Origin: Myxococcales bacterium | GTDB taxonomy: Bacteria > Myxococcota_A > Polyangia > Polyangiales > Polyangiaceae | DNA length: 44,125 bases | Assembly (NCBI GenBank): GCA_023248745.1 | Contig: JAHFDZ010000010.1 | Coordinates: 1 to 44,125 of the forward strand | Direction of reading: 5' to 3' | Part shown: piece after piece, positions 32,725 through 41,295 of the stretch | Position numbering within the stretch: the stretch's first letter is position 1 | How the letters are laid out: each line of letters begins with the position of its first letter | Notes under the pieces: model-generated | What the model was told of the DNA's origin: nothing | The model's input: the letters and a program-made list of their open reading frames with translations, nothing else | Databases searched by the model: none | Position numbers and translations under genes: made by a program

Positions 32725-34005
32725 TCAGAACGCAGCGCGAAGCCAGTTCCACAAGCCTGAACCCTTTTTTGGGGCAACATCCGAATGTTGCGGACGCCCT
32801 TCACGCCGGGGAGCGGCCGTGCCTGCTGATTGTGCCGGCACGTAGTGAGCGTCACTAATCGCTTGAGCGCCGTACTTTACGAGACCCACCGCAGTCGCGT
32901 ACTCGGGCCCATGAACAAGCTGGGTGATGCCTTTGATACCCGTTGGCAGACCCACTCGAACAGGCATGCCGAGGATCTCTTCGGCGAATTCGATCATCCC
33001 CGGTAGCAAAACGGATCCACCGGTAATGACGGCACCCGCCGCGAGCTGCTCGAGCATGCCGGTCGCCTCGATGCGCTGGCGAGCCGCGGCAAAAATCTCT
33101 TCGACGCGCGGTTCGATGAGATCGCTGAGCACACGCCTTGCGGCACGACGCGGAGGGTGTCCTCCGACACCGGGTACCTCAATCTCTTCGTCATCGGCAA
33201 CCATGCGCCCAAGAGCGCACCCTGCAAGACGCTTCAACCGATCGGCCTCGGCGATGGGCGTGCGAAGACCGTGCGCAACATCGCTTGTGATGTACTGACC
33301 GCCGACTGGAATCACGCTTGTGTGCGCGATGCCTCCGTCAACGTAGAGGAGAAGATCGGTGGTGCCGCCGCCAATGTCGATGACCGCAACGCCAATTTCT
33401 TTCTCGTCATCGGAGAGAACAGCTTCCGAACTCGCGAGAGGCTGCAGCACGACATCGGCAACCGTAAGGCCACAGCGCTCTGCGCAACGGATAACATTTT
33501 GCACACAATTGGTTGCAGCGGTGACGAGGTTGACCGCAACCCCTAGGCGCACGCCGCTGATGCCAATCGGATCACGAATGCCATCTTGGCTGTCGACCGT
33601 GTATTCGCGCGGAAGCACGTGCAGAATTTGCCTATCGGCATCGATCGGAATCGCACGCGCGCCTTCGAGTGCGCGCTCCACATCGGTGCGAGACACCTCG
33701 CCATTGCTGATGGCAGCGACTCCGTCGGAGATTTGCGAGCGAACGTGACTGCCGGCGATGCCTGCGTAGACCGTGCGAATCTCGACACCCGCCATGGTTT
33801 GAGCGGCGTCAATCGCATCGCGAATTGATCGCACCGTCCAGTCGATGTTAACGACGATGCCACGTCGCAAGCCACGACACGGTGACGTGCCAACGCCAAG
33901 GATCGTGATGCCATCCGCGTCGACTTCGCCCACTACGGCACAGACTTTCGTCGTGCCGATATCGAGCCCAACGACAATTTCGCCCTGCGAGTGTGCGTTG
34001 CTCAT
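32725..34005 (-). CDS. ftsA: Cell division protein FtsA
   Basis: An actin-like ATPase that ties FtsZ to the membrane. It is 426 residues from the ATG at 34005 (MSNAHSQG); an upstream ATG at 34026 would add seven. Motifs are VVGLDIGTTKVCAVVG at the N-terminus (phosphate 1), the phosphate-2 motif VIDIGGGTTDLLLY, and the adenosine motif AVITGGSVLLPGM. The C-terminal amphipathic helix GLWNWLRAAF is the membrane anchor. It follows ftsQ with a stable hairpin between them and precedes ftsZ, the standard order. Confidence 0.98.
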   Translation of the reverse strand: MSNAHSQGEIVVGLDIGTTKVCAVVGEVDADGITILGVGTSPCRGLRRGIVVNIDWTVRSIRDAIDAAQTMAGVEIRTVYAGIAGSHVRSQISDGVAAISNGEVSRTDVERALEGARAIPIDADRQILHVLPREYTVDSQDGIRDPIGISGVRLGVAVNLVTAATNCVQNVIRCAERCGLTVADVVLQPLASSEAVLSDDEKEIGVAVIDIGGGTTDLLLYVDGGIAHTSVIPVGGQYITSDVAHGLRTPIAEADRLKRLAGCALGRMVADDEEIEVPGVGGHPPRRAARRVLSDLIEPRVEEIFAAARQRIEATGMLEQLAAGAVITGGSVLLPGMIEFAEEILGMPVRVGLPTGIKGITQLVHGPEYATAVGLVKYGAQAISDAHYVPAQSAGTAAPRREGRPQHSDVAPKKGSGLWNWLRAAF

Positions 34006-34089
34006 CGTATGGTTCGAATCGCACACTCAAATAAGTCGGGCCAAGAATTCGCGAAAAACTTGTCCTACTAGCGACTACTCATATTGCGG

Positions 34090-34115
34090 GAGGGGGGAGG
34101 AAGCCTTCCCCCCTC
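34090..34115 (-). promoter_or_regulatory. Strong hairpin between ftsQ and ftsA
   Basis: The 26 nt form an 11-bp stem (GAGGGGGGAGG paired with CCTTCCCCCCTC, allowing one G-T wobble at the tenth pair) around a four-base loop AAGC. It starts 8 bp after the ftsQ stop. No T-run follows on the minus strand, so it is not a classical terminator. A processing, stabilising or attenuating element is possible. Confidence 0.55.
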
Positions 34116-34123
34116 GACCGTTT

Positions 34124-34981
34124 CTACCGCATGCGGACGACGATTCGATCTGGACGCGCTTCGTTATCGAGGAGCACGAGGTCTGCCCGGTTTGAGCGAC
34201 GTTCCGTTTCATCGATCACCCGCGCGGCTTGAACCAACTTCCGGCGGAAAGGTGGCGATCCAAGGCGGAGCGTGAGGCCATCCTTGCCCACGACGGCACT
34301 CATCGCTTCATCGGTCGCAAAGTGAATCTCTTGCAATGGGTATTTCTTGTCGAGTGCGCTGTCGGCATATGCCGCGGTTAGTTCCGATGCTTGACGAATG
34401 AGGCGTTCAGCGCCCGCACGATCGGCCGTAAAACGATCGAGCGTGAGTCCGACGACCAGAGGCAATTCTTGCGGATCGGTCGCCTCGAGCGGCTTAAAGA
34501 TCTGTCCCTCAGCGGTCGCCAAATAGACGCGCTCAAGTGCAACCATCAGCGCGGCTTGGCGTTCCTTCACCGCGATACGGATCGTTGACGGTAACTCTCG
34601 GGTGATGATGACTTCACCGAGCCAAGGATCCTTGAGCAACGCGCGTCTTGTGCTGTCGGGATCGACTCGAAAAATGTTATCGCCTTCGTGAACGCCCGAC
34701 TCGGCTGCAATGACGTCCGCTTTTCGGACCCGCGCGCCTTGAACTTCAATTTTTTTTATCGTCAACCGTGGTGACGTCGTCGCATAGCTCCTCAGGCAGA
34801 GCGCACCGGCCGACGAAAGTGCACCGAGCACGAGAGCACCGGAAATGAAGCGCATCGCCCGCAAGAACCGCCCAGTCTTGGGCGCCGCCGCGTGATTGAA
34901 GTCGAGCTGCTGCTGTCCCACCTCCTCGACCTGAGGCGCGCTTTTTTGCACACGCGTTCGCCGATTGAGGGGTGGAGCCAT
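34124..34981 (-). CDS. ftsQ: Cell division protein FtsQ
   Basis: A bitopic divisome protein of 285 aa. It has a short cytoplasmic N-terminus and one transmembrane helix near 43-65 (FISGALVLGALSSAGALCL). A POTRA domain starts at LTIKKIEVQGARVRKADVI, with GVHEGDNIFRVD and DPWLGEVIITRELPSTIRI. The FtsQ beta-domain then runs to the end. It would bind FtsB/FtsL in the periplasm. It lies 55 bp after murC, where murB and ddl are found in many other clusters. Confidence 0.93.
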   Translation of the reverse strand: MAPPLNRRTRVQKSAPQVEEVGQQQLDFNHAAAPKTGRFLRAMRFISGALVLGALSSAGALCLRSYATTSPRLTIKKIEVQGARVRKADVIAAESGVHEGDNIFRVDPDSTRRALLKDPWLGEVIITRELPSTIRIAVKERQAALMVALERVYLATAEGQIFKPLEATDPQELPLVVGLTLDRFTADRAGAERLIRQASELTAAYADSALDKKYPLQEIHFATDEAMSAVVGKDGLTLRLGSPPFRRKLVQAARVIDETERRSNRADLVLLDNEARPDRIVVRMR

Positions 34982-35036
34982 CGTTACCTCGGGATCCTTG
35001 CTCTCTTCAGGATGAGGACAAAGACCTTAGAGTCGT

Positions 35037-36470
35037 TCAGGGTGACAGCGTGGAAAGCAGTTCTCGAACAGATGCGTTAATGTCACCTGCTCCGAGTGCG
35101 ATCACCATGTCGCCCGGTTCGAGGAAACTGAGCAACTTTCGTGCGACCTGCTTCTTATCGGGCACGTAGTGAACTGCATGGTGACCGTGAGCACGAATCG
35201 CGCGTGCGAGCGCTTCGCCACTTGCGCCTTCGATCGGTGTCTCGCCGGCGGGATACACTTCGGTAACAAGCAGCAGGTCGGCTTTGTTGAATGCGCGCGT
35301 AAATTCCTCGAAGAGTGCCTGCGTCCGCGAATACCGATGCGGTTGAAAAGCCACAACGACGCGCCGATCAAACCCGCGCTGCGCTGCGTCGAGTGTCGCT
35401 TCGACCTCAGCAGGATGGTGGCCATAATCGTCAACAAGGAGGACATCTCCATCACGGCCATTTTTGGAGAACTTTGGCGACCCCACAATCGTGAAGCGCC
35501 GCTGAACCCCACGGAACGATTCGAGTGCGTCACGCGTCACACTCAGAGGAACTTCGAGTTCGTCGGCGACCGCCACGACCGAAAGCGCATTCAGAACATT
35601 GTGCGCACCGGGCATGTGAAGCGTGAATTCGCCCAACGACTCGCGAGCCCGCATCACTTCAAACGTCGTGAGTAGACCGTTGAACCGAATATTGCGCGCT
35701 CGAAAATCGGCCTGCTTCGACGCACCATAGGTGACATACCGACGCTCGATGCGCGGCAAGATGGCTTGAACGTGCGGGTGGTCGATGCAAAGAACGTTGA
35801 GGCCGTAGAACGGTACGCGATTGGCGTGCTCAACAAATGCATCCTTGATCCGCTCATGCGTTCCGTAGTGATCGAGATGCTCGGCATCGATATTGGTGAT
35901 CACGGCGATGGTGGGCGTGAGTTTCAAAAATGAGCCATCACTTTCGTCGGCCTCGGCAACAAAGAGATCGCCAGCGCCGAGGCGCGCGTTCGAACCCAAC
36001 GAATTGACCTTTCCGCCAACAACCACCGTTGGATCAAGACCCGCAGCGCGAAGAACTGTCGCGACGAGAGAGGTCGTCGTCGTTTTGCCGTGTGACCCGG
36101 CAATCGTAACGTTGTATTTTACACGCATCAGTTCCGCGAGCATTTCGGCCCGAGGAATGATTGGGATCTCGAGTGCTTGAGCCCGAACAAATTCGACATT
36201 CTCGCGTGAGATCGCGCTCGAATAGACCACCACATCTGCGCCTTCAACATGCGCTGCCGCGTGCCCGAAAAGGATGCGAACTCCCAATCCTTCGAGCCTC
36301 TTTGTGTTGTCGTTTCCCTTGAGATCGGAGCCGGAAACGTCGAAGCCGAGCGTGCAGAGAATCTCTGCGAGACCACTCATGCCGATGCCACCCACGCCAA
36401 TGAAGTGAACGTGCCGTACGCGACCGCGAAACATGCCTACGTTGGTACTCGCGCTGCGACCGTGAGTCAT
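35037..36470 (-). CDS. murC: UDP-N-acetylmuramate--L-alanine ligase
   Basis: Adds L-Ala to UDP-MurNAc, the first amino acid of the stem peptide. This 477-residue protein has the N-terminal HFIGVGGIGMSGLAEIL Rossmann motif, the ATP loop GSHGKTTTTSLV near 125, and the middle-domain ADESDGSFL and DAEHLDHYG motifs. The C-terminal domain has DDYGHHPAEVEATL. The ATG at 36470 lies 8 bp after the murG stop; Met 13 (MFRGRVRHVHFIG) is an alternative start. No murB fusion is present. Confidence 0.98.
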   Translation of the reverse strand: MTHGRSASTNVGMFRGRVRHVHFIGVGGIGMSGLAEILCTLGFDVSGSDLKGNDNTKRLEGLGVRILFGHAAAHVEGADVVVYSSAISRENVEFVRAQALEIPIIPRAEMLAELMRVKYNVTIAGSHGKTTTTSLVATVLRAAGLDPTVVVGGKVNSLGSNARLGAGDLFVAEADESDGSFLKLTPTIAVITNIDAEHLDHYGTHERIKDAFVEHANRVPFYGLNVLCIDHPHVQAILPRIERRYVTYGASKQADFRARNIRFNGLLTTFEVMRARESLGEFTLHMPGAHNVLNALSVVAVADELEVPLSVTRDALESFRGVQRRFTIVGSPKFSKNGRDGDVLLVDDYGHHPAEVEATLDAAQRGFDRRVVVAFQPHRYSRTQALFEEFTRAFNKADLLLVTEVYPAGETPIEGASGEALARAIRAHGHHAVHYVPDKKQVARKLLSFLEPGDMVIALGAGDINASVRELLSTLSP

Positions 36471-36478
36471 CTCACGAT

Positions 36479-37543
36479 TCAGCGTTGCGCGAGCTGGATG
36501 AGATCGTCCGCAACGTCGACGGCCGCGGTCGGTCGACCCAATGTACGCGCGGCTTGCGCCATTGCTCTTAGGCGACCGCGATCGTCAAGCAGGTGACCTA
36601 TTTGGTGTTCGAGCCAATTGCTTGTGGCGATCTCTTGGCGTGCCCAAGCGGCAGCGCCAGCCGATCCCAACGCCGCGGCGTTCTTCGCTTGATGATCGTC
36701 GGCAGCATGCGGGAAAGGCACTAGCAATGATGGTCGCCCGATCGCGGTGATTTCAGCTAAGGTGACCGCACCTGCGCGCGAGACGATCAAGTGTGCTTCT
36801 CTAAGCGCGCGCGGCATATCGTCAAGAAACGGAACGACGTTGACGCGATCCTCGCCATCATAGGCAACGCGAACCGCAAGCTCGTCCGTGGGGCCCGATT
36901 GATGAATCACCGAGAGCGAAGGAAAGCGCCCGAGCAATCGCCTAACCGCTGGGGGGAGACGTTCGTTGAGCGCGCGAGCGCCTTGACTGCCACCTAGCAC
37001 GAGAAGCACCTGTGGCTCAGACGGCGGATACGTTGCACTCGAAAATCCAGAGCGAAGCGGAACACCCAAAATTTGCGCGAAAGATACGCGTGCTGCAACC
37101 TCTGGATATGCGGCGTACAGGCGCTTGGCAAAACGTAACAACACACGTTGTGTAAGGCCCATCACTGAATTTGGTTCAAGCAACGCAAGCGGAACGAACG
37201 AAAGCGATGCTGCGAGCGAGACCGGTCCTGCGGCGTATCCTCCTACGCTCAGAACGACGTCTGGTTTGCACCGTCGCAACAGGCCAAGCGCCGTGAACAT
37301 CGACGCACCCGCGGAGATCATGTTGAGAAAGGCCCTCGTCGACTGCACGCCCTTGAGCGGTTCAATCTCCATGAGTTCAAGATCGAAGCCCGCCTTCGGG
37401 ACCACTTGCACTTCTTGCCCCTTAGCGGTTCCCACAAATGTAACTGTTGCTGCGTATTTTTGGCGAAGAACCTCTGCGACAGCGAGAGCCGGATAAACGT
37501 GTCCGCCGGTTCCTCCACCTGCGATAAGCACGCGCACCGTCAA
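36479..37543 (-). CDS. murG: UDP-GlcNAc:lipid I N-acetylglucosaminyltransferase MurG
   Basis: Makes lipid II on the inner face of the membrane. This 354-residue GT28 enzyme has the Gly-rich loops GGGTGGHVYPALAVAE at the N-terminus and GGYAAGPVSLAAS near 103, and the third loop VLGGSQGARALNERLP near 183. The donor-sugar region SRAGAVTLAEITAIGRPSLLV (split at the Gly) follows. The length is typical. Its start overlaps the ftsW stop by 4 bp (ATGA). Confidence 0.98.
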   Translation of the reverse strand: MTVRVLIAGGGTGGHVYPALAVAEVLRQKYAATVTFVGTAKGQEVQVVPKAGFDLELMEIEPLKGVQSTRAFLNMISAGASMFTALGLLRRCKPDVVLSVGGYAAGPVSLAASLSFVPLALLEPNSVMGLTQRVLLRFAKRLYAAYPEVAARVSFAQILGVPLRSGFSSATYPPSEPQVLLVLGGSQGARALNERLPPAVRRLLGRFPSLSVIHQSGPTDELAVRVAYDGEDRVNVVPFLDDMPRALREAHLIVSRAGAVTLAEITAIGRPSLLVPFPHAADDHQAKNAAALGSAGAAAWARQEIATSNWLEHQIGHLLDDRGRLRAMAQAARTLGRPTAAVDVADDLIQLAQR

Positions 37544-38790
37544 TCCTCGGCTCCGAGAAGATCGGGCATGTCTGTTGAACGTGCGCTTGGCTCTAACGCT
37601 TCGTGACGCTCATTGCGAGAAGGCGCTTCCTGCACTTGCCTCGTGATGCTGAGCAAAATGCCCACCGCGGCGGCGTTCACGAGCAGTGACGATCCCCCGT
37701 AGCTGACGAACGGCAGGGTGAGGCCCTTGGTCGGCAGAATCGCAAGCGCGACCGATAGGTTGACGAGGGTCTGGACCGCAAAGAGTGCCGAAATGCCAAA
37801 CGCGAGATAGGAACCGAAATCGTCGGGCGCGCGCAGGGCCGCACGAATTCCGCGCGCGCAAAGTACGACGTACACCAGCGAGAGCGACAGAATTCCGATG
37901 AAGCCAAGTTCCTCACCAATAATGGCGGACACGAAATCTGTATGTGCCTCTGGCAAATACAAAGTTTGAAGGCCGCGCCCAAGTCCAACGCCGTGGAAAC
38001 CTCCGGAGCCGAACGACATCACCGATTGAAACGGTTGGTACGCGAGATCTTGCCGGTGCTTCTCCATATCGGCCCAAGCGAGATAGCGCGCAAAGCGGTA
38101 AGGCGAATACCTGACCGCAAGGATGGCGAGTCCGCCGCCCGTCAGAATTGCACCCATGATGTATCCAATCTTCGCGCCTGCCATAAAGAGGAGCGTGAAG
38201 GTCAGAAGCAAGAGCACAACGGCGCTACCGAAGTCGGGTTGCTTGAGACACAGCAACATCAAGAATCCGGCAACGATGAGATGCGGAAGGAAACCGACGG
38301 TAAAGGACTTTACCTTGTCGGCCTTCTTTGCCAGCGAATACGCTAGCCAAATGATCAGCGCGAGCTTTGCAACTTCGGCGGGTTGCACATTGATAATGCC
38401 CAGGCGAAGCCACCTTGCAGCGCCTCCACCACGATGACCTAGACCAACGATTGTCGCGATGAGCATCGCAATTACGGAAAACAGAACCGGATACGTCAGC
38501 TTGTAGAGGCGATGGTAGTCAACTTTGCTGACAATTGCCATGACCGTGAGAGCAGCGACGCTGTAGCCAAATTGTTTGAGCAAGAAGTACTGTGGATCGT
38601 GCCTCGTTACGGTCGCGAAGATCTCTGAGGCGCTGTAGACCATCACGAGACCAAAACCGATGAGCGCGATCACGACCGCTCCCAGCACTTGATCGACGGG
38701 CCCCGTAACCCTCGATTCCACCGGCGCAGCATCGAGAGGTGCGGCCAAGATGGTTCTCACGTTCGTTCGCAAATTTCGTGCGAAGGTCAT
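37540..38790 (-). CDS. ftsW: Septal peptidoglycan polymerase FtsW
   Basis: A SEDS-family glycosyltransferase with about ten transmembrane helices. It is 416 aa from the ATG at 38790, which overlaps the murD stop by 4 bp; the longer frame upstream lies inside murD. Diagnostic parts are GLVMVYSASEIFA, RWLRLGIINVQPAEVAKLA (around the conserved Gln-Pro), the extracellular loop FHGVGLGRGLQTLYLPEAHT, then DFVSAIIGEELGFIG and LPFVSYGGSSL. The active-site Asp lies in the EAHTDF segment. It should work with a class B PBP (ftsI), which is not in the window. Confidence 0.96.
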   Translation of the reverse strand: MTFARNLRTNVRTILAAPLDAAPVESRVTGPVDQVLGAVVIALIGFGLVMVYSASEIFATVTRHDPQYFLLKQFGYSVAALTVMAIVSKVDYHRLYKLTYPVLFSVIAMLIATIVGLGHRGGGAARWLRLGIINVQPAEVAKLALIIWLAYSLAKKADKVKSFTVGFLPHLIVAGFLMLLCLKQPDFGSAVVLLLLTFTLLFMAGAKIGYIMGAILTGGGLAILAVRYSPYRFARYLAWADMEKHRQDLAYQPFQSVMSFGSGGFHGVGLGRGLQTLYLPEAHTDFVSAIIGEELGFIGILSLSLVYVVLCARGIRAALRAPDDFGSYLAFGISALFAVQTLVNLSVALAILPTKGLTLPFVSYGGSSLLVNAAAVGILLSITRQVQEAPSRNERHEALEPSARSTDMPDLLGAED

Positions 38791-40139
38791 CGCGCCCCCA
38801 GCTTGAGCACCGCCTCGGAAAAGGCATCGCCCCGCTCTTTGTAGTCGCGAAACATGTCGAAGCTCGAGCACGCCGGCGAAAGCAAAACGGCATCACCCGA
38901 GATCGCAAACTTCTGGGCAGCAAGCACCGCCTCACGCATCGAAGTCGCACGCGCTGTCGGCACTCTCCCTTCGATGGCTTTGTCGATCGCTAGCGCAGCT
39001 TCGCCGATGAGTACGGCGCCCCGACCGCGAGCCACAAGCGCGTCGACAAGCGGAAGGTAGCTGCCGCCCTTGTCACGGCCGCCCGCAATGAGCACGATTC
39101 GTGGCTCGCTGAGCCCGAGCACGGCCGTGACGGCGGCGCCAACATTCGTGCCTTTTGAGTCGTCGTAGTAGCGCACACCGTCAAGCTCGCGAACGAACGT
39201 TGTGCGATGCGGAAGCCCGCGAAACGTAGCGAGCGTTTCGCGAATCGCATCCGGTTTCACACCAAACTTTGTCACGCATGCAATCGAAGCAGCCACGTTG
39301 AGTGCGTTATGTCCGCCCGCAAGCAGGAAGGAGCGCCGATCGTAGCGTTCGCCAGAACGCCGATCGATCACCGCGGTATCGGTGAGGTCGACATCGCCGC
39401 CAGGACCAAACGTCACGTGCTTGCCAAGACCGCGTGAAGCTTGAGCTGCGCAAATGAGATCACTTACGGGTACAATTGCTTCATCGCCCACTTCTTGGCG
39501 AAGAAACGCGTTACCTTTTGCGTCCGCATAAGCTTCAAAAGACGTGTACCGATCGAGATGATCCTCAGACACATTGAGAAGAAGCGCGCTCGCCGGGTGA
39601 AACCGATCAACGCGCTCCATCTGGAAACTTGAAACCTCGACGACCAGGTAGTCGAACACGTCGTCGACGTGATCCGCGAGTGGCGTGCCGAGATTGCCAC
39701 CGACAAAGACTCGCCTTCCGCTTGTTCGCAGAAGGTCTCCAATGAGCGTCGTTGTTGTCGATTTCCCGTTCGTGCCACCGACCGCAATCACCGGGACAGT
39801 CTCCGCAACGAAGCGCGTTGCAAGTTCGACCTCACCCCAAACCAGAATGCCGCTCGCTTCGGCACGCTTCAGGGCCGAAAAAGATGGGACGCCAGGAGAA
39901 ACGAGCACAACGTCAACATCCTTGACTTGCTCAAATGCACTCGGCCCACAGATCAGCGGAACCCCGAGCGCTTCGAGCGTTCGGGCATACGCGCCCAGCT
40001 GATGGAGAGGCTTCTGGTCGAAACCCACAATGCGTGCACCACGTCGGAGCAGCAGCCTCGCAGCGGCGGCGCCACTGATGCCCAGTCCGACAACCGCGAC
40101 GCGCTTGCCGGCGATCGAAGTTATGGTTGAAGAGGACAT
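38787..40139 (-). CDS. murD: UDP-N-acetylmuramoylalanine--D-glutamate ligase
   Basis: Adds D-Glu to UDP-MurNAc-L-Ala. This 450-residue protein has the N-terminal AVVGLGISGAAAARLLLRRGA fold (split after residue 20 of the match), the ATP loop GGTNGKSTTTTLIGDLL, and EVSSFQME and NVSEDHLDRY in the central domain. The C-terminal domain has YYDDSKGTNVGA and ends near SFDMFRDYKERGDAF. All Mur-ligase marks are present. The start is ATG, 7 bp after the mraY stop is reached in the opposite reading order of the cluster. Confidence 0.98.
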   Translation of the reverse strand: MSSSTITSIAGKRVAVVGLGISGAAAARLLLRRGARIVGFDQKPLHQLGAYARTLEALGVPLICGPSAFEQVKDVDVVLVSPGVPSFSALKRAEASGILVWGEVELATRFVAETVPVIAVGGTNGKSTTTTLIGDLLRTSGRRVFVGGNLGTPLADHVDDVFDYLVVEVSSFQMERVDRFHPASALLLNVSEDHLDRYTSFEAYADAKGNAFLRQEVGDEAIVPVSDLICAAQASRGLGKHVTFGPGGDVDLTDTAVIDRRSGERYDRRSFLLAGGHNALNVAASIACVTKFGVKPDAIRETLATFRGLPHRTTFVRELDGVRYYDDSKGTNVGAAVTAVLGLSEPRIVLIAGGRDKGGSYLPLVDALVARGRGAVLIGEAALAIDKAIEGRVPTARATSMREAVLAAQKFAISGDAVLLSPACSSFDMFRDYKERGDAFSEAVLKLGAR

Positions 40140-40146
40140 GGTGCGT

Positions 40147-41295
40147 TTATCTGAGCTTTAGACTCGAGAGCGCAACCAGGGCCAACAAAACGGAGATGAT
40201 CCAGAAGCGGACAATGATCTTGGGCTCAGCCCAACCCTTCTTCTCAAAGTGGTGATGGATGGGTGCCATCAAGAAAATGCGTTTCCTGGTGAGCTTGAAG
40301 AACGTCACCTGCACCACCACGCTGACGGCCTCGATAAAGAAGATGCCACCAACGATCACCGACAAGAATTCGTTCTTGGTGAACACTGCGCACATCCCGA
40401 GGCCGCCGCCCAGCGAAAGCGCGCCAACATCGCCCATAAATACTTGGGCGGGGTACGTGTTGTACCAAAGAAAGCCCATGCCAGCGCCCACGATCGCGCC
40501 GCAGAAAATCGACAGCTCGCCAAGATTTTCGACGGGTGCAATATCGAGATAGCGCGCAACCACGAGGCGCTGAGAGACGTTGGCAATGCCGAGCGTCGCG
40601 CCAGCAAGATACGCCCAAACGAGATATGTGCCGGCGTTGATCATCACCGGACCGATGGCGAGGCCGTCGAGACCGTCAGTTAAGTTGACGGCATTGGACG
40701 TCGCAACGACGACAAAAACAACAAAGGGCAAGTAGGCCCAAATAGGGATCACAATCGGATGTTTGGCAAATGCGAGAAACGGAATCGACAGGTGCGTGCG
40801 TATTTCCCACCAGTCGGCAGGGACGGCAGTCTTCGAAAGAAAGACGTAGCTCAGCGCAGCGCCCCCGATGAGCACTTGGCCGGCGAGTTTGTAGCGCCCA
40901 GGCAGACCCTTTGAGTTGCGCCACTTGATCTTAAGATAGTCGTCGAGATAGCCAATCACGCCATAGCCAGCGGTTACGGCAGTCGTCGCCCATACGAAAA
41001 CGTTGTGCGGATCGCACCAGAGGATCGTCGGGACCAGCACCGACACGATAATGAGCGCGCCACCCATCGTCGGAGTGCCTGCTTTGGCGTGGTGTGAAAC
41101 GGGTCCGTCATCACGTACGACTTGCCCTATTTGCTTGCGGCGCAGTTCGCGAATGAACCAAGGCGCTACGAAAAACGAAATCAGCATGGCCGTGAGCGTG
41201 GCCATGATGATGCGAAAGGGGACGTACCGAAGGACGTTGAGAAATCCGAGCCACTCGACTCGATTGCGAAGCGGGAAAAGCAACTCGTAGAGCAT
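40147..41295 (-). CDS. mraY: Phospho-N-acetylmuramoyl-pentapeptide transferase
   Basis: Transfers the muramyl pentapeptide to undecaprenyl phosphate, making lipid I. This 382-residue membrane enzyme has about ten helices. Catalytic and binding motifs are GTPTMGGALII, the Asp pair in GYLDDYLKIKWRNSKGL, NLTDGLDGLA, MGDVGALSLGG and the His cluster PIHHHFEKKGW. The ATG shares one base with the murF stop (TAATG), so translation is coupled. Confidence 0.99.
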   Translation of the reverse strand: MLYELLFPLRNRVEWLGFLNVLRYVPFRIIMATLTAMLISFFVAPWFIRELRRKQIGQVVRDDGPVSHHAKAGTPTMGGALIIVSVLVPTILWCDPHNVFVWATTAVTAGYGVIGYLDDYLKIKWRNSKGLPGRYKLAGQVLIGGAALSYVFLSKTAVPADWWEIRTHLSIPFLAFAKHPIVIPIWAYLPFVVFVVVATSNAVNLTDGLDGLAIGPVMINAGTYLVWAYLAGATLGIANVSQRLVVARYLDIAPVENLGELSIFCGAIVGAGMGFLWYNTYPAQVFMGDVGALSLGGGLGMCAVFTKNEFLSVIVGGIFFIEAVSVVVQVTFFKLTRKRIFLMAPIHHHFEKKGWAEPKIIVRFWIISVLLALVALSSLKLR

